A DNA stretch of 64,000 nt from Bombyx mori (GCF_030269925.1 NC_085128.1:17052501-17116500); one strand, 5' to 3'. Shown: positions 53,343-64,000, numbered from the stretch's first letter. Made by a program: numbers and translations. The notes: a model not told the origin generated them from the letters alone.

Positions 53343-54965
53343 ATGGACGCTGTATTTGCGGAATTTCTCCGGCTTCGCTACCCAAAGCTCACTTCCGAGT
53401 TTCAGGCCTTCAAGGCCGATCACACAGCGAGCCCTCTCGTGGACTCCGCCGAGCTCGCTGCTCCTGCGTCGCCTGTACCTTCGTGCAAAGCTTCTGCATC
53501 GAGCACCGCAACCTCCGTCGTGCCTGCCGTTCCCGCGTCGCCTATACTGGCGAGTAAAACTGCTGCGTCGTCCGCCGTGGTCACCGTTCCAGCAGCGCGA
53601 TCATCCGCGGCCTCCGTCGCGCCCTCCAAAACACCTACTCGTAGGTCACCTGCGCCCGCCTCCTCGTCCTCCGACTCTGACTCGGAGATGGAGGTCGACC
53701 TCGCCCCCGCCTCATCGACGGATGGATTCACCCTGGTGCAAAAGGGTAAGAAGCGTGCCGCGGAGTCTCGAGCTCCCGCGGCCGCTAAAATTAGCAAAGC
53801 CGCGAACGCGTCGCGCCCCCGCCCTCAGACTCCCGTTGCGCCTCCAGCCCGTGCCACTCCGTCGCCGCGTCCGGTGGCACAAAATAAAACTCAGACCCCT
53901 CCCCCGGTAATCCTTCAAGAGAAGGCAGCTTGGGAACGGGTTTCCCTGGCCCTTAAGGCCAAAAATATCAATTTCACGAATGCCCGTAACCTCGCGAACG
54001 GCATTCAAATTAAGGTTCGAACACCCGACGACCATAGGGCCCTCTCTTCTTACCTCCGTAAGGAGCGTATAAGTTTCCACACATATACGCTCCAGGAGGA
54101 GCGCGAACTCCGTGCCGTTATACGTGGCATCCCTAAAGAGTTGGATGCCGAGCTCGTCAAGGCCGACCTTCTCGAACAAGGCCTACCGGTTAACTCCGTA
54201 CACCGCATGCACACAGGCCGCGGAAGGGAGCCATATAATATGGTTCTCGTCGCCCTCCAGCCTACCCCCGAGGGTAAGCAAATATTCAACATCCGAACGG
54301 TCTGTAGCCTTTCCGGAATCGCCGTCGAAACCCCACACAAGAAAGGCACACCTAGCCAGTGCCATAACTGCCAATTATACGGGCATTCTTCCCGTAACTG
54401 TCACGCGCGCCCCCGATGCGTCAAGTGTTTAGGCGATCACGCCACGGCCCTATGCACTCGCGATCAAAAAACCGCGACGGAACCGCCTAGCTGCGTCCTG
54501 TGTCGAACACAGGGTCACCCCGCAAATTACCGCGGATGCCCCCGAGCCCCTAAAATAAATCGCCGCGTCGCCCGCCAAAACCGCCTCCGAGCTTCCGGCC
54601 CAGACATCAAAGCCTCGGCACCCTCTGTGTCGCAGGCTAAGCCAGCGTTCGTTCCGGCGCCGGTGCCCAGTGTCTCGGCCTGGGCGAAACCGCTGCCGTA
54701 CACGAACACGGCTACAACTCCCTCCTCCGCGATTCGTCCCGCCCCCGCGACTCGTCCCTCTCCCGCGACTTGCCCTCCGACCGCGTCCGACAATCTCGCT
54801 TTAGCGATCGACTTCTTTCAGTCGATCAACTTTGAGCGCGTTAACGCTTTGGGCGACGCCATTCGCGCTGCCTCCACTGCACAACACTTTATCGCCGTTG
54901 TGCAAGAATACGCCGACGTATACGCGTCATTAAATACGTACGTCCTCCCCTCACTCCGCCGGTAA
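53343..54965 (+). CDS. LINE ORF1 (gag-like, three zinc knuckles), complete
   Basis: 540 residues from ATG at 53343 (MDAVFAEFLRLRYPKL), preceded by CATC. Residues about 25-195 are low-complexity Ala/Ser/Pro/Val-rich with an acidic patch (DSDSEMEVDL) near 113-123. A globular domain at about 200-330 includes LALKAKNINF, YLRKERISFHTYTLQEEREL and RGIPKELDAELVKADL, conserved with copy A. Zinc knuckles at about 340-399 follow the three-motif Jockey pattern. A Pro/Ser-rich tail follows and then a short helix-like end. It probably binds LINE RNA and assembles with ORF2. It stops three bases before the ORF2 ATG (TAATCAATGG), a spacing suited to reinitiation. Complete and undamaged. Confidence 0.9.
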   Translation: MDAVFAEFLRLRYPKLTSEFQAFKADHTASPLVDSAELAAPASPVPSCKASASSTATSVVPAVPASPILASKTAASSAVVTVPAARSSAASVAPSKTPTRRSPAPASSSSDSDSEMEVDLAPASSTDGFTLVQKGKKRAAESRAPAAAKISKAANASRPRPQTPVAPPARATPSPRPVAQNKTQTPPPVILQEKAAWERVSLALKAKNINFTNARNLANGIQIKVRTPDDHRALSSYLRKERISFHTYTLQEERELRAVIRGIPKELDAELVKADLLEQGLPVNSVHRMHTGRGREPYNMVLVALQPTPEGKQIFNIRTVCSLSGIAVETPHKKGTPSQCHNCQLYGHSSRNCHARPRCVKCLGDHATALCTRDQKTATEPPSCVLCRTQGHPANYRGCPRAPKINRRVARQNRLRASGPDIKASAPSVSQAKPAFVPAPVPSVSAWAKPLPYTNTATTPSSAIRPAPATRPSPATCPPTASDNLALAIDFFQSINFERVNALGDAIRAASTAQHFIAVVQEYADVYASLNTYVLPSLRR

Positions 54966-54968
54966 TCA

Positions 54969-57845
54969 ATGGCGTATATAAGTAGAATAAAGCCCCTATC
55001 CGTAACGATAGGATTTTTTAACGCTTACGGTCTCGCAAATCAACGTGATCAGGTTTCTAGCTTTTTGCGTGACCATCAAATTGATATATTTTTAGTGCAG
55101 GAGACCCTACTTAAGCCCGCGCGCCGTGACCCTAAAATCGCGAACTATAACATGGTCAGGAACGACAGGCTCTCTGCTCGTGGTGGTGGCACCGTCATTT
55201 ACTATAGAAGAGCCCTGCATTGCGTCCCGCTCGATCCTCCCGCGCTCGCTAATATCGAAGCATCGGTGTGCCGAATCTCACTGACGGGACACGCGCCGAT
55301 CGTTATCGCGTCCGTTTATCTTCCACCGGATAAGATCGTTCTAAGCAGTGATATCGAGGCGCTGCTCGGCATGGGAAGCTCTGTCATTCTGGCGGGCGAC
55401 CTAAATTGTAAACACATCAGGTGGAACTCACACACCACAACCCCGAATGGCAGGCGGCTTGACGCGTTAGTTGATGATCTCGCCTTCGATATCGTCGCTC
55501 CGCTAACCCCGACTCACTACCCGCTAAATATCGCGCATCGCCCGGATATACTCGACATAGCGTTATTAAAAAACGTAACTCTGCGCTTACACTCGATCGA
55601 AGTAGTTTCAGAGTTAGATTCAGACCACCGTCCCGTCGTTATGAAGCTCGGTCGCGCTCCCGATTCCGTTCCCGTCACGAGGACTGTGGTGGATTGGCAC
55701 ACGCTGGGCGTCAGCCTGGCTGAATCTGATCCACCATCGCTCCCGTTTAGCCTGGACTCTACCCCGTCTCCTCAGAATACCGCTGAAGCCATAGACATCT
55801 TAACGTCACACATCACCTCGACATTAGATAGGTCATCGAAACAAGTTGTAGCGGAGGACTTCCTTCACCGCTTCAAATTGTCCGACGATATTAGGGAGCT
55901 CCTAAGAGCTAAGAACGCCTCAATACGCGCCTACGACAGGTATCCTACCGCGGAAAATCGTATTCGAATGCGTGCCCTACAACGCGACGTAAAGTCTCGC
56001 ATCGCCGAAGTCCGAGATGCCAGATGGTCTGATTTCTTAGAAGGACTCGCGCCCTCCCAAAGGTCTTACTACCGCTTAGCTCGTACTCTCAAATCGGATA
56101 CGGTAGTAACTATGCCCCCCCTCGTAGGCCCCTCAGGCCGACTCGCGGCGTTCGATGATGACGAAAAAGCAGAGCTGCTGGCCGATACATTGCAAACCCA
56201 GTGTACGCCCAGCACTCAATCCGTGGACCCTGTTCATGTAGAATTAGTAGACAGTGAGGTAGAACGCAGAGCCTCCTTGCCACCCTCGGATGCGTTACCA
56301 CCCGTCACCCCGATGGAAGTTAAAGACTTGATCAAAGACCTACGTCCTCGCAAGGCTCCCGGTTCCGACGGTATATCCAACCGCGTTATTAAACTTCTAC
56401 CCGTCCAACTCATCGTGATGTTGGCATCTATTTTCAATGCCGCTATGGCGAACTGTATCTTTCCCGCGGTGTGGAAAGAAGCGGACGTTATCGGCATACA
56501 TAAACCTGGTAAACCAAAAAATCATCCGACGAGCTACCGCCCGATCAGCCTCCTCATGTCTCTAGGCAAACTGTATGAGCGTCTGCTCTACAAACGCCTC
56601 AGAGACTTCGTCTCATCCAAGGGCATTCTCATCGATGAACAATTCGGATTCCGTACAAATCACTCATGCGTTCAACAGGTGCACCGCCTCACGGAGCACA
56701 TTCTTGTGGGGCTTAATCGACCAAAACCGTTATACACGGGAGCTCTCTTCTTCGACGTCGCAAAAGCGTTCGACAAAGTCTGGCACAACGGTTTGATTTT
56801 CAAACTATTCAACATGGGTGTGCCGGATAGTCTCGTGCTCATCATACGGGACTTCTTGTCGAACCGCTCTTTTCGATATCGAGTCGAGGGAACCCGCTCC
56901 TCCCCACGACCTCTCACAGCTGGAGTCCCGCAAGGCTCTGTCCTCTCACCCCTCCTATTTAGCTTATTCGTTAACGATATTCCCCGGTCGCCGCCGACCC
57001 ATTTAGCTTTATTCGCCGACGACACGACTGTTTACTATTCCAGTAGAAACAAGTCCCTAATCGCGAAGAAGCTTCAGAGCGCAGCCCTAGCTCTAGGACA
57101 GTGGTTCCGAAAATGGCGCATAGACATCAACCCAGCGAAAAGTACTGCGGTGCTATTTCAGAGGGGAAGCTCCACACGGATTTCCTCCCGTATTAGGAGG
57201 AGGAATCTCACACCCCCGATTACTCTCTTTAGTCAATCCATACCCTGGGCCAGGAAGGTCAAGTACCTGGGCGTTACCCTGGATGCATCGATGACATTCC
57301 GCCCGCATATAAAATCAGTCCGTGACCGCGCCGCGTTTATTCTCGGTAGACTCTACCCCATGATCTGTAAGCGGAGTAAAATGTCCCTTCGGAACAAGGT
57401 GACACTTTACAAAACTTGCATAAGGCCCGTCATGACTTACGCGAGTGTGGTGTTCGCTCACGCGGCCCGTACACACATAGACACCCTTCAATCTCTACAA
57501 TCCCGCTTTTGCAGGTTAGCCGTCGGAGCTCCGTGGTTCGTGAGGAACGTTGACCTACACGACGACCTGGGCCTCGAATCTATACAGAAATACATGAAGT
57601 CAGCGTCGGAACGGTACTTCGATAAGGCTATGCGTCATGATAATCGCCTTATCGTAGCCGCCGCTGACTACTCCCCGAATCCTGATCATGCAGGAGCCAG
57701 TCACCGTCGACGCCCTAGACACGTCCTTACGGATCCATCAGATCCAATAACCTTTGCACTAGACGCCTTCAGCTCTAGGAGCAGGCTTAGGGACCTCGGT
57801 AACCGTACTCGTCGAACTCGACAAAGAGTTCGCCGTGCAACCTAA
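54969..57845 (+). CDS. LINE ORF2: endonuclease and reverse transcriptase, complete
   Basis: 958 residues from ATG at 54969. The endonuclease (about 12-235) has FFNAYG near 16-21 (Tyr where copy A has Asn-Gly context), QETL near 43-46, AGDLNC at 142-147 and Asp219-His220 in SDSDH-type context. The reverse transcriptase has FFDVAKAFDKVW with Asp596, TAGVPQGSVLSPLLFSLFV and FADD at 682-685. The terminal 40 residues are arginine-rich. Catalytic residues occupy the same numbered positions as in copy A, showing no indels across the two domains. Role: nicking genomic DNA and copying LINE RNA in place; it could also mobilise the truncated 3' ends seen in this window. It has no CCHC motif, as expected for Jockey. 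Confidence 0.93.
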   Translation: MAYISRIKPLSVTIGFFNAYGLANQRDQVSSFLRDHQIDIFLVQETLLKPARRDPKIANYNMVRNDRLSARGGGTVIYYRRALHCVPLDPPALANIEASVCRISLTGHAPIVIASVYLPPDKIVLSSDIEALLGMGSSVILAGDLNCKHIRWNSHTTTPNGRRLDALVDDLAFDIVAPLTPTHYPLNIAHRPDILDIALLKNVTLRLHSIEVVSELDSDHRPVVMKLGRAPDSVPVTRTVVDWHTLGVSLAESDPPSLPFSLDSTPSPQNTAEAIDILTSHITSTLDRSSKQVVAEDFLHRFKLSDDIRELLRAKNASIRAYDRYPTAENRIRMRALQRDVKSRIAEVRDARWSDFLEGLAPSQRSYYRLARTLKSDTVVTMPPLVGPSGRLAAFDDDEKAELLADTLQTQCTPSTQSVDPVHVELVDSEVERRASLPPSDALPPVTPMEVKDLIKDLRPRKAPGSDGISNRVIKLLPVQLIVMLASIFNAAMANCIFPAVWKEADVIGIHKPGKPKNHPTSYRPISLLMSLGKLYERLLYKRLRDFVSSKGILIDEQFGFRTNHSCVQQVHRLTEHILVGLNRPKPLYTGALFFDVAKAFDKVWHNGLIFKLFNMGVPDSLVLIIRDFLSNRSFRYRVEGTRSSPRPLTAGVPQGSVLSPLLFSLFVNDIPRSPPTHLALFADDTTVYYSSRNKSLIAKKLQSAALALGQWFRKWRIDINPAKSTAVLFQRGSSTRISSRIRRRNLTPPITLFSQSIPWARKVKYLGVTLDASMTFRPHIKSVRDRAAFILGRLYPMICKRSKMSLRNKVTLYKTCIRPVMTYASVVFAHAARTHIDTLQSLQSRFCRLAVGAPWFVRNVDLHDDLGLESIQKYMKSASERYFDKAMRHDNRLIVAAADYSPNPDHAGASHRRRPRHVLTDPSDPITFALDAFSSRSRLRDLGNRTRRTRQRVRRAT

Positions 57846-58101
57846 CCCATGAATCAGCTCGCTGAGTTTCTCGCCGGATCTTCTCAGCGGGTCGCGATTC
57901 CGATCCGGTAGTAGATTCATTCGCGATGCAGCTACTCTTGAGTTGTTAGGTCTCCTTCGGAGGCGCTCGGGTAGCTGTTAGCAAATCCCACCCCTCCTGG
58001 CTGAGCCTTTGCTCGCCCACCTGTCCTGGTGAAACTGGAAAGGCCTCCGGGCTACCAGTAATCCTTCAATCATAAAAAAAAAAAAAAAAAAACCCCGACC
58101 T

Positions 58102-58383
58102 AAATCTACAGATTTTTACGCACGCAGCAACGACTAGAAACCAATTTATTTCCTTCACAAACAAAAAACCCGCACCTTCAATCTATCACCCTCGAACAAT
58201 GTTTTCAAAGGACATATTCAAACACAAACACATGAGATGTTCACGCATGTGAGATGTTTTCTTGAATGATATTTTCCTCTTTTGTATAATAGACGCACAC
58301 TTGGAACTCACTTACTTACGTCTACCCTCATCTGAATCGTTTTTCAAATTCCAGATCAAAATGCTCATGAGCTGGAATATTAT
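58102..58383. other. No gene recognised
   Basis: Short AT-rich spacer after the LINE. Confidence 0.4.
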
Positions 58384-58607
58384 TGGTGGTAGGACCTCTT
58401 GTGAGTCCGCACCACAACCCAGAAGTCGTTAAGCAGGAATGCATTTTTGTTTGAAGGGTGGGGCAGCCGTTGTAACTATACTGAGACCTTAGAACTTATA
58501 ACTCTAGGTGGGTGGCGCATTTACGTTGTAGATGTCTATGGGCTCCAGTTACCACTTAACACCAGGTGGACTGTGAGATCGTTCACCCATCTAAGGAATA
58601 AAAAAAA
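58384..58607 (+). repeat. Bm1 SINE, 5'-truncated
   Basis: TTGGTGGTAGGACCTCTTGTG to AATAAAAAAAAC with a replaced segment after GAGTCCGCACC. Confidence 0.85.
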
Positions 58608-60664
58608 CATATTGTGATACGTGCATGTTTTATTAGACGTCACTATAATCTACACCCAATCAGTTCGATCGTCGTGGACATCAAGGTACGTAAATGTATC
58701 GTAGGTCAGGAAGTAGTCTTCCTCGCGAGTCCACAAATTTCGCAAGATGTTGTGATTGCAGAATAATCCAAGTCATAGTCCCATCCGCAATGGTAGCTCT
58801 ATAGGTGGGCCTAACCCCTATCCGATGTAGGTGTTCCACAGTAACCACACACACCAGCTAGAAGGGGAGACGTCTTCAGAGGCAATTCACCTAGTACTCG
58901 TCAAGCACAAATCGCTTGGACAGTCTGCACTCGGCTGACACTAGAATGAGGATGCACCGCCGTTGGCAATCAACAATATGCCTCTAATTGATCAGGTACA
59001 ACTATCCTACCAGTGTCTGTCGCATGAAGCAACCATGACTTAAATCATGCTTTAAAGGATATGACAGCCGCTTCATATCAGACTTAATTCTTCGATTTCG
59101 TGCCTCAAAGTACAAATCCAATATAGAACAAACGGCAATAACTGAAGACTTTCTTTAATATTTACCATATTATAAAAAAGTCTTTCAAGTCCAATTCCAT
59201 TACTGATTCGATGACAATTGAAGACAAACAAGAAAGTTGAAGATTTTATGATTGCTTCAAACTTCAATCTGCATTCAAATATTCATTAGTGTTTTCATTA
59301 ATCACTAAACTAATTCGATTTAATGTCGTCTATTGTGAGAGGAAAACTTTATCGAACCAAAACAAATAATAATCTGTTGAAACAATAGAAATTTACTTAA
59401 AATAAAAATATACTGAACCTCGTAAATGAACCTATTTTATTTCATTGCAAGCTAAAATATCTATACAACATTAGTCCAATGGTAATTTGTAAACGAATAG
59501 TATTTATTTCAGTACTGACTTATTAAATCAATAAACTTTCAGATTGTTTTGAGAGCTTATTTTGAAAATTAATAATAATATTATCTCATCAAATTTTAGT
59601 AATTTACAGTTTACTTTTGAAAGTTGTGATGAAAGATAAAAGCTCTTTATATTTGTTTATTTTACCAAAACGTAAACTATGTACTTAAACCATGTTATTT
59701 TAGATAAGCAAAAGCCTTCATGAGTACACGACATGCTTTAATCTTTCCACTGGTCGAATGACCTTGTCCGCAACACCAAACATCTCAAGGGCTGAAGTGT
59801 AGGCCAATTATTTACTCAGCTCCCAAAATCCAGGATAATCCAAGATCCCGATAGCTATGTACCAGCTTGTTTGTATATTTGGTTAGTTAATTGAAAAATC
59901 ACAGTGGACCATCTGGTTCGAAACTGGGATTCCCTGCACCATGAGATCCAGAGACTGGTATACGTAACTGTGGGAATTGTAGTAGGTCAATAGATAAATT
60001 GTATTAAGTGGACAAGAAGTACGAAATGAACAAAATGTCAAGTATTTTGCCTCTATTTAGTAATTGCACATTGTTTAGAATCTAAATGTGGCGGTAGCCA
60101 TAATACAACGCAAGATATTTGACAGATGCCTGAATCTTGCTTACGACATTTTCAAGATAATTCTATATATAATATATAAGTTCCGAACAACAACATTCGG
60201 ACCGTCGGTCTACCGAGCAAATATCACCCGCTCGGTGGAAGATCTTCTCTCTGTCGTATATCTTCCCACGCTAAATAAGTTATGTTAGAATCTTTTTTCG
60301 TTGCTATTTCGGAAACGGGTCCCTAAAACCGTATTTTAGTGACTGGTGCAACGAATCAGGAATACATTATTTATATACAAAACTATAGATGTAGAGAACC
60401 CATTAAACAATAACTCACATTTCCTATTTTCAACTAACGCTATCAATTACAAACAATAGACACTCATATACAGTGTCAGCTCTGGCAAGTTTAATTAATC
60501 AATACGTCAATTGCATGAAGAGAGATGATTTATAATAATCTGTACGGTTAGTTAGGTAATATGTCACTGAGTATCTCATGCATTTGTTTGTGTATATTAG
60601 TAGCCAGGGGGTAGAAAAATACTTGTATGAGACAAACTATTTTTATAATATAGGTACAAACATT
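58608..60664. other. No gene recognised
   Basis: Two kilobases of mixed then AT-rich DNA. Open frames at 59073-59267 (-) and 60088-60288 (+) have no motif. No repeat family identified. Confidence 0.45.
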
Positions 60665-60908
60665 TACTGGTGGTAGGACTTCTTGTGCGTCCGCACGGGT
60701 AGGTCCCACCACCCTGCCTATTTCTGCCGTGAAGCAGTAATGCGTTTCGGTTTGAAGGGTGGGACAGCCGTTGTAACTATACTCAGACTTTAGAGCTCAT
60801 ATCTCAAGATGGGTGGTGGCACTTACGTTGTAGGTGTCTATGGGGTTCAGTAACCAGCTAACACCAGGTGGGCTGTGAGCTCGTCCAACCATCCAAGCAA
60901 TAAAAAGA
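60665..60908 (+). repeat. Bm1 SINE, 5'-truncated
   Basis: ACTGGTGGTAGGACTTCTTG through AAACCGA-type body words in plus orientation to CAATAAAAAGAATT. Confidence 0.87.
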
Positions 60909-60994
60909 ATTAAGATTCATCCAACTTAATTCCAATAAAAGCTTCTTCAATGTTTTGATATACGTATTAATATAACTAGATTCATTTTCTTTTT

Positions 60995-61167
60995 GAAGTG
61001 AAACTTCTTTATCGGCGTTGGAAAAAAATTTACCGTCACATTTTTCGGTTACGCGTCACATTTTTCCGTTACGCGCCATCTTTTTCTTGCCCCTACCACG
61101 GTTGGTTCAGACGAAGAGTACTTTCACTTTCTCCAACGGAGTAGGGATAGCATTAATGTTTCACTTC
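60995..61167. mobile_element. Short MITE candidate
   Basis: GAAGTGAAAC at the left and GTTTCACTTC at the right are perfect inverted 10-mers. A looser inverted match continues inward (GCGTTGGAAAA / TTTCTCCAACG). Inside, GTCACATTTTTCGGTTACGC is repeated once with one change. 173 bp, non-coding. Confidence 0.5.
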
Positions 61168-61197
61168 TTACGTGTGTACACTAGTACACGCACACAT

Positions 61198-61302
61198 TTT
61201 TATATTGCCCTTGTAAGCAGACGGCCCAACTGATGCTGAATGGTTACCGTCACTCATGGTCGTCAGTAATACCAGGGGCACAGCCAAGTCCCTGCCTATA
61301 AA
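61198..61302 (-). repeat. CR1-like LINE tail fragment
   Basis: TATTGCCCTTGTAAGCAGACG, GTTACCGTCACTCATGG and ACAGCCAAGTCCCTGCC match the tail at 1137-1257 with several losses. Confidence 0.65.
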
Positions 61303-61735
61303 TTCTTAGCCAGGAGAACAGATTCACGACACCTTAGAGATGAGATGAACAACATCTATTTATGATTAAGATGCAACGTAGTTCACTGTCCTCTGTTTTT
61401 CAAATCTATTATCGTTTTTTATTTGTTTTTCGTCCATCTTTACAAGAACGAATAATAATAATAATAACAAACGCTAATCTGTCGTCTGTCTAAAAAATCT
61501 TCTGAAGCCAAGATCGACAGGAATATTTGGAAAACTATCACGAATTGTATTGGGTAAAAGATAATGCAACATGTGACGAAAATTAAAAACATGTTATTAT
61601 CAAACCTAGCGTGCAAACCCGATATTTAGATCTCGATTTTTATGATCTTAAACTAGTTCAGTGTATCCGCATGTTCGTAATTTCAAAATCGGTTTTATCG
61701 AAGAATATCGATATTTTAATTTTATGTGAATAATA

Positions 61736-61820
61736 TGAGTTTGAACCTTTTTAGCGTGGTTTGAAGTCGCTCAACGATCTTTTGAGCACCGTAGACAACT
61801 GTCATCCCTGAAGATACGGA
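61736..61820 (-). repeat. 83-bp segment shared with 46036-46119
   Basis: The reverse complement matches 46036-46119 with about four differences. Here the surrounding minus-strand frame is open for 68 codons (61722-61928) but contains no recognised domain. Confidence 0.7.
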
Positions 61821-61875
61821 AAGGACAGTAGGACGTGCCCATGTCGGCTGCCAATTTTGACCATTGACATCATAC

Positions 61876-61990
61876 TGTCCTACTAATATTATAAACGCAA
61901 AAGTTTGTAAGAATGTATGGAGGTACATTAGTTACTCTTTCACGCAACACCGACTGGATAGGTATTGATGAAACTTTACAATAATATAGC
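61876..61990 (+). repeat. CTACTAATATTATAAA-type insect repeat fragment
   Basis: CTGTCCTACTAATATTATAA, GCAAAAGTTTGTAAGAATG and TTGATGAAACTTTACAATA in order are a widespread insect repeat signature. Class not resolved. Confidence 0.5.
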
Positions 61991-62083
61991 TTACGCTCAC
62001 AATGTAACGATATGTGTCAAGTGAGAAGGAAAAAAATCTGCATATCATTTTCATCATCAATAATAAATTAGTGCTTCCGCGAA

Positions 62084-62275
62084 TTTTTTTTTTTATTGCT
62101 TATATTTTGTTGCTTGGACGAGCTCACAGCCCCCCTGGTGTTAAGTGGTTACTGGAGCCCATATACTTAAACAACGTAAATGCGCCACCCACCTTGAGAT
62201 ATAAGTTCTAACGTCTCAAGTATAGTTACAACAGCTGCCCCACTCTTTATACCGAAACACATTAATGCTTCAAAA
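62084..62275 (-). repeat. Bm1 SINE, 5'-truncated
   Basis: T-run, GGACGAGCTCACAGCCCCCC, GCGCCACCCACCTTGAG and GCTGCCCCACTCTTTATACC, then lost. Confidence 0.82.
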
Positions 62276-62930
62276 CAACATTTTAATAAATACCCTCTTT
62301 CAAAGAAATCAAATTGTTTCATCTTCTATAGTAATTATATTCGATAATAGCCTAATGACGTAAACCAATTTCACATCATCCAACATTACATACACAAAAT
62401 AAGGGAGAGACAAATGTTTGTTTCAATGAAAAAAATTTTAAATAATTAATTTTTCGTCATTCACACATAAAATTTTTTTGCATATAATTTAGTCCTGAAA
62501 TCATTATCTTAATATCATAGCCCAAAGCAGTAATTTTCCATAGAGAAAAAAATAATTTGCTTCTTGAGTATTAGCCCAAAGCGTTGACTATTCTTTCTTC
62601 CAACGAGAATAGAGACACACAGAAATATCATTATGTAGCGAGTTGACAATGCCCTCTTTTATGACGTACCCAATTTCTACCAGATCTGCTGAAAATCGTC
62701 ACGTTAGTCGCAGTTATGCAAATAATTCCCACATATGAGAAAAAGAAGATAGACTTCGAAAATACTACCGAAATCTGCGCAGGCCAGAGATACTTCTGCC
62801 AATTCTAGTCGATCTAAGATCTTAACAATGATTTTAATGAATAGAAGTACAAAAGTACTATGGTTTTTGAAAATTTTTCATACGCTATTAACGGAATTTA
62901 AGAAGAAATTTTATGTTAAAGTACGTTCTG
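62276..62930. other. No gene recognised
   Basis: AT-rich; no motif. Confidence 0.45.
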
Positions 62931-63104
62931 GTGCTGGTGGTAGGACTTTTTGTGGGTCCGCACGGGTAGCTACCACCACCGTGCCTATTTCTGCCGTGAA
63001 GCAGTAACGCGTTTCGGTTTGAAGGGTGGGACAGCCGTTGTAACTATACTGAGACCTTAGAACCCATATCTCAAGGTGGGTGGCGCATTTACGTTGTAGA
63101 TGAA
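62931..63104 (+). repeat. Bm1 SINE middle fragment, both ends lost
   Basis: TGGTGGTAGGACTTTTTGTGG to GCATTTACGTTGTAGATG. The 3' A-rich tail is absent, so the copy was cut after insertion. Confidence 0.82.
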
Positions 63105-63784
63105 GAAAACAATCGGATAAACAAACAAGCAAATCGTTGTTTTAATCGATTTTAAAACAAATTAATAAAAAAATAATCGACAAAACCACGAGCGTAAGTG
63201 TGTGTACTAATAAATTGTATCCTAATTAAGATTGCCTCACAGCAAATACGCAGATGTTAATAAGTAAAATTATTACGCATCTTAACTCCTAGTTACAGTA
63301 TAATTATGCTAAATTAATTAATATGTGAAGGAAAACGCGGTAGGTAATTTGTGTTTGATATTGAGTTAGTATAATTTATTATAATACTACATTAGCCTAT
63401 TTTCGCGGAGGTCTTCGCTAGTTTTATAGTCATTTTAAAGGGCACATGGGGTAATAAGAAATGCTTACGGCTTAATAAGATTATCGGGGCCAGGTAATTT
63501 AGAAATATAATGCTAATTGCTAAACTACTATCTATCCCGCGCTTTTTATTCTCACTGTATTATTTCCGGCGTTTCGGAATACTGCACAGCTTCCGTGATC
63601 ACGTCGTCTGAAGCTGTAATTTAGTTCCAGTTATAATAGTCTTTAAGTCTCACAGACCATATCTGTATGATGACCGCCAAAAACAGAATAATAAAACCAA
63701 AATAAGTGAACGAGAACCTTGTCACTTTGTGAACTACAATTCGCGCCAACACATAAATTAAAAAATAATAATTGTATAACGTAA
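63105..63784. other. No gene recognised
   Basis: AT-rich; the open frame 63643-63918 (-) overlaps the LINE fragment on the other strand and is not supported. Confidence 0.45.
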
Positions 63785-63970
63785 ACTATGAATGTGGAAG
63801 GATATAGAGGAAGAGGTAGACCTGGATGGATGGATGGATTGCGTGAAAGACGATATGGGTAAGAGGGGAGTGAGCGAAGAAATGGTATATGATAGAAGAG
63901 TATGGAAGGAGAAAACATGTTGCGCCGACCCCAGGTAACTGGGAAAAGGGCAGGATAATGATGATGATGA
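63785..63970 (+). repeat. RTE-like LINE 3' end with ATG tail
   Basis: The plus strand reads RGRGRPGWMDGLRERRYG-like sequence with frame breaks, then GTTGCGCCGACCCCAGGTAAC and an ATGATGATGATGA tail. It is the sense-strand counterpart of 12594-12910 and 23898-24150. Confidence 0.7.
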
Positions 63971-64000
63971 ATTCTATAATACCTATAATGCAGCAGGCAA

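Larger units (their letters stand above)
52935..58091 (+). mobile_element. Full-length Jockey-type LINE copy B with 10-bp TSD
   Basis: ACCCCGACCT occurs at 52925-52934 and again at 58092-58101, directly after the 18-nt poly(A) (58074-58091), which sets both ends. In between are a 408-bp 5' UTR with two tandem arrays, ORF1 (540 aa), ORF2 (958 aa) three bases further on, and a 228-bp 3' UTR. No stop or frameshift is seen in either ORF and all catalytic residues are present. By sequence it is a potentially active element. It belongs to the same lineage as copy A at 6746-10964 but to a clearly different subfamily. Confidence 0.9.

Noticed and set aside
1..64000. CRISPR arrays, prokaryotic operons, origins
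   Set aside because: No regularly spaced repeat-spacer structure or bacterial gene layout anywhere; the repeats are dispersed eukaryotic elements.

Overview
The window looks like lepidopteran genomic DNA, almost certainly a silkworm (Bombyx). The strongest evidence is about twenty copies, whole and broken, of a tRNA-headed SINE whose sequence I recognise as Bm1. Two further tRNA-headed SINEs, Helitrons with a lepidopteran-type end, and several non-LTR retrotransposon (LINE) families with GC-rich ORFs in AT-rich surroundings agree with this. No complete host gene was found. The region reads as a gene-poor, transposon-dense interval, probably intergenic or intronic.

Three large Jockey-type LINE copies dominate. 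(1) 6746-10964 (+) is 5' truncated inside ORF1, has an open 962-codon ORF2 and a 92-nt poly(A). (2) 52935-58091 (+) is a relative that appears full length. It has a 10-bp target-site duplication, a 5' UTR built of two successive tandem arrays, ORF1 (540 aa, three zinc knuckles) and ORF2 (958 aa, endonuclease and reverse transcriptase). (3) 28841-38666 (-) is a different Jockey-like family with ORF1 (726 aa) and ORF2 (912 aa). It is bounded by a 14-bp direct repeat, its A-tract lies about 285 bp inside the apparent 3' boundary, and it interrupts an older open reading frame. Its 5' leader is itself split by a 2.8-kb inverted-repeat element (34856-37686). That element carries nine copies of a 15-bp motif and contains still older fragments.

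The rest is a mosaic. It includes short 3' ends of the same Jockey family (4376-4804 with a 10-bp duplication, 24750-25106, 36514-36868, 49785-49985), C-terminal fragments of a CR1-like LINE (3435-3731, 41690-41912 and five shorter tails), RTE-like LINE tails, a 413-bp non-autonomous Helitron plus a truncated sibling, three inverted-repeat MITE candidates, and a three-copy family ended by the 13-bp sequence GGAACGAAGTTCC. The one region that looks like possible host coding sequence is a 409-bp open segment with plausible splice signals on the minus strand (40057-40465); it was not recognised.

Functionally, only the LINEs encode proteins. ORF1 products would coat the element RNA, and ORF2 products would nick DNA and reverse-transcribe. 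The short 3'-end copies show what such machinery leaves behind, and Bm1 and the Helitron and MITE copies depend on enzymes encoded elsewhere. All family names come from recognition of motifs; no database search was possible.
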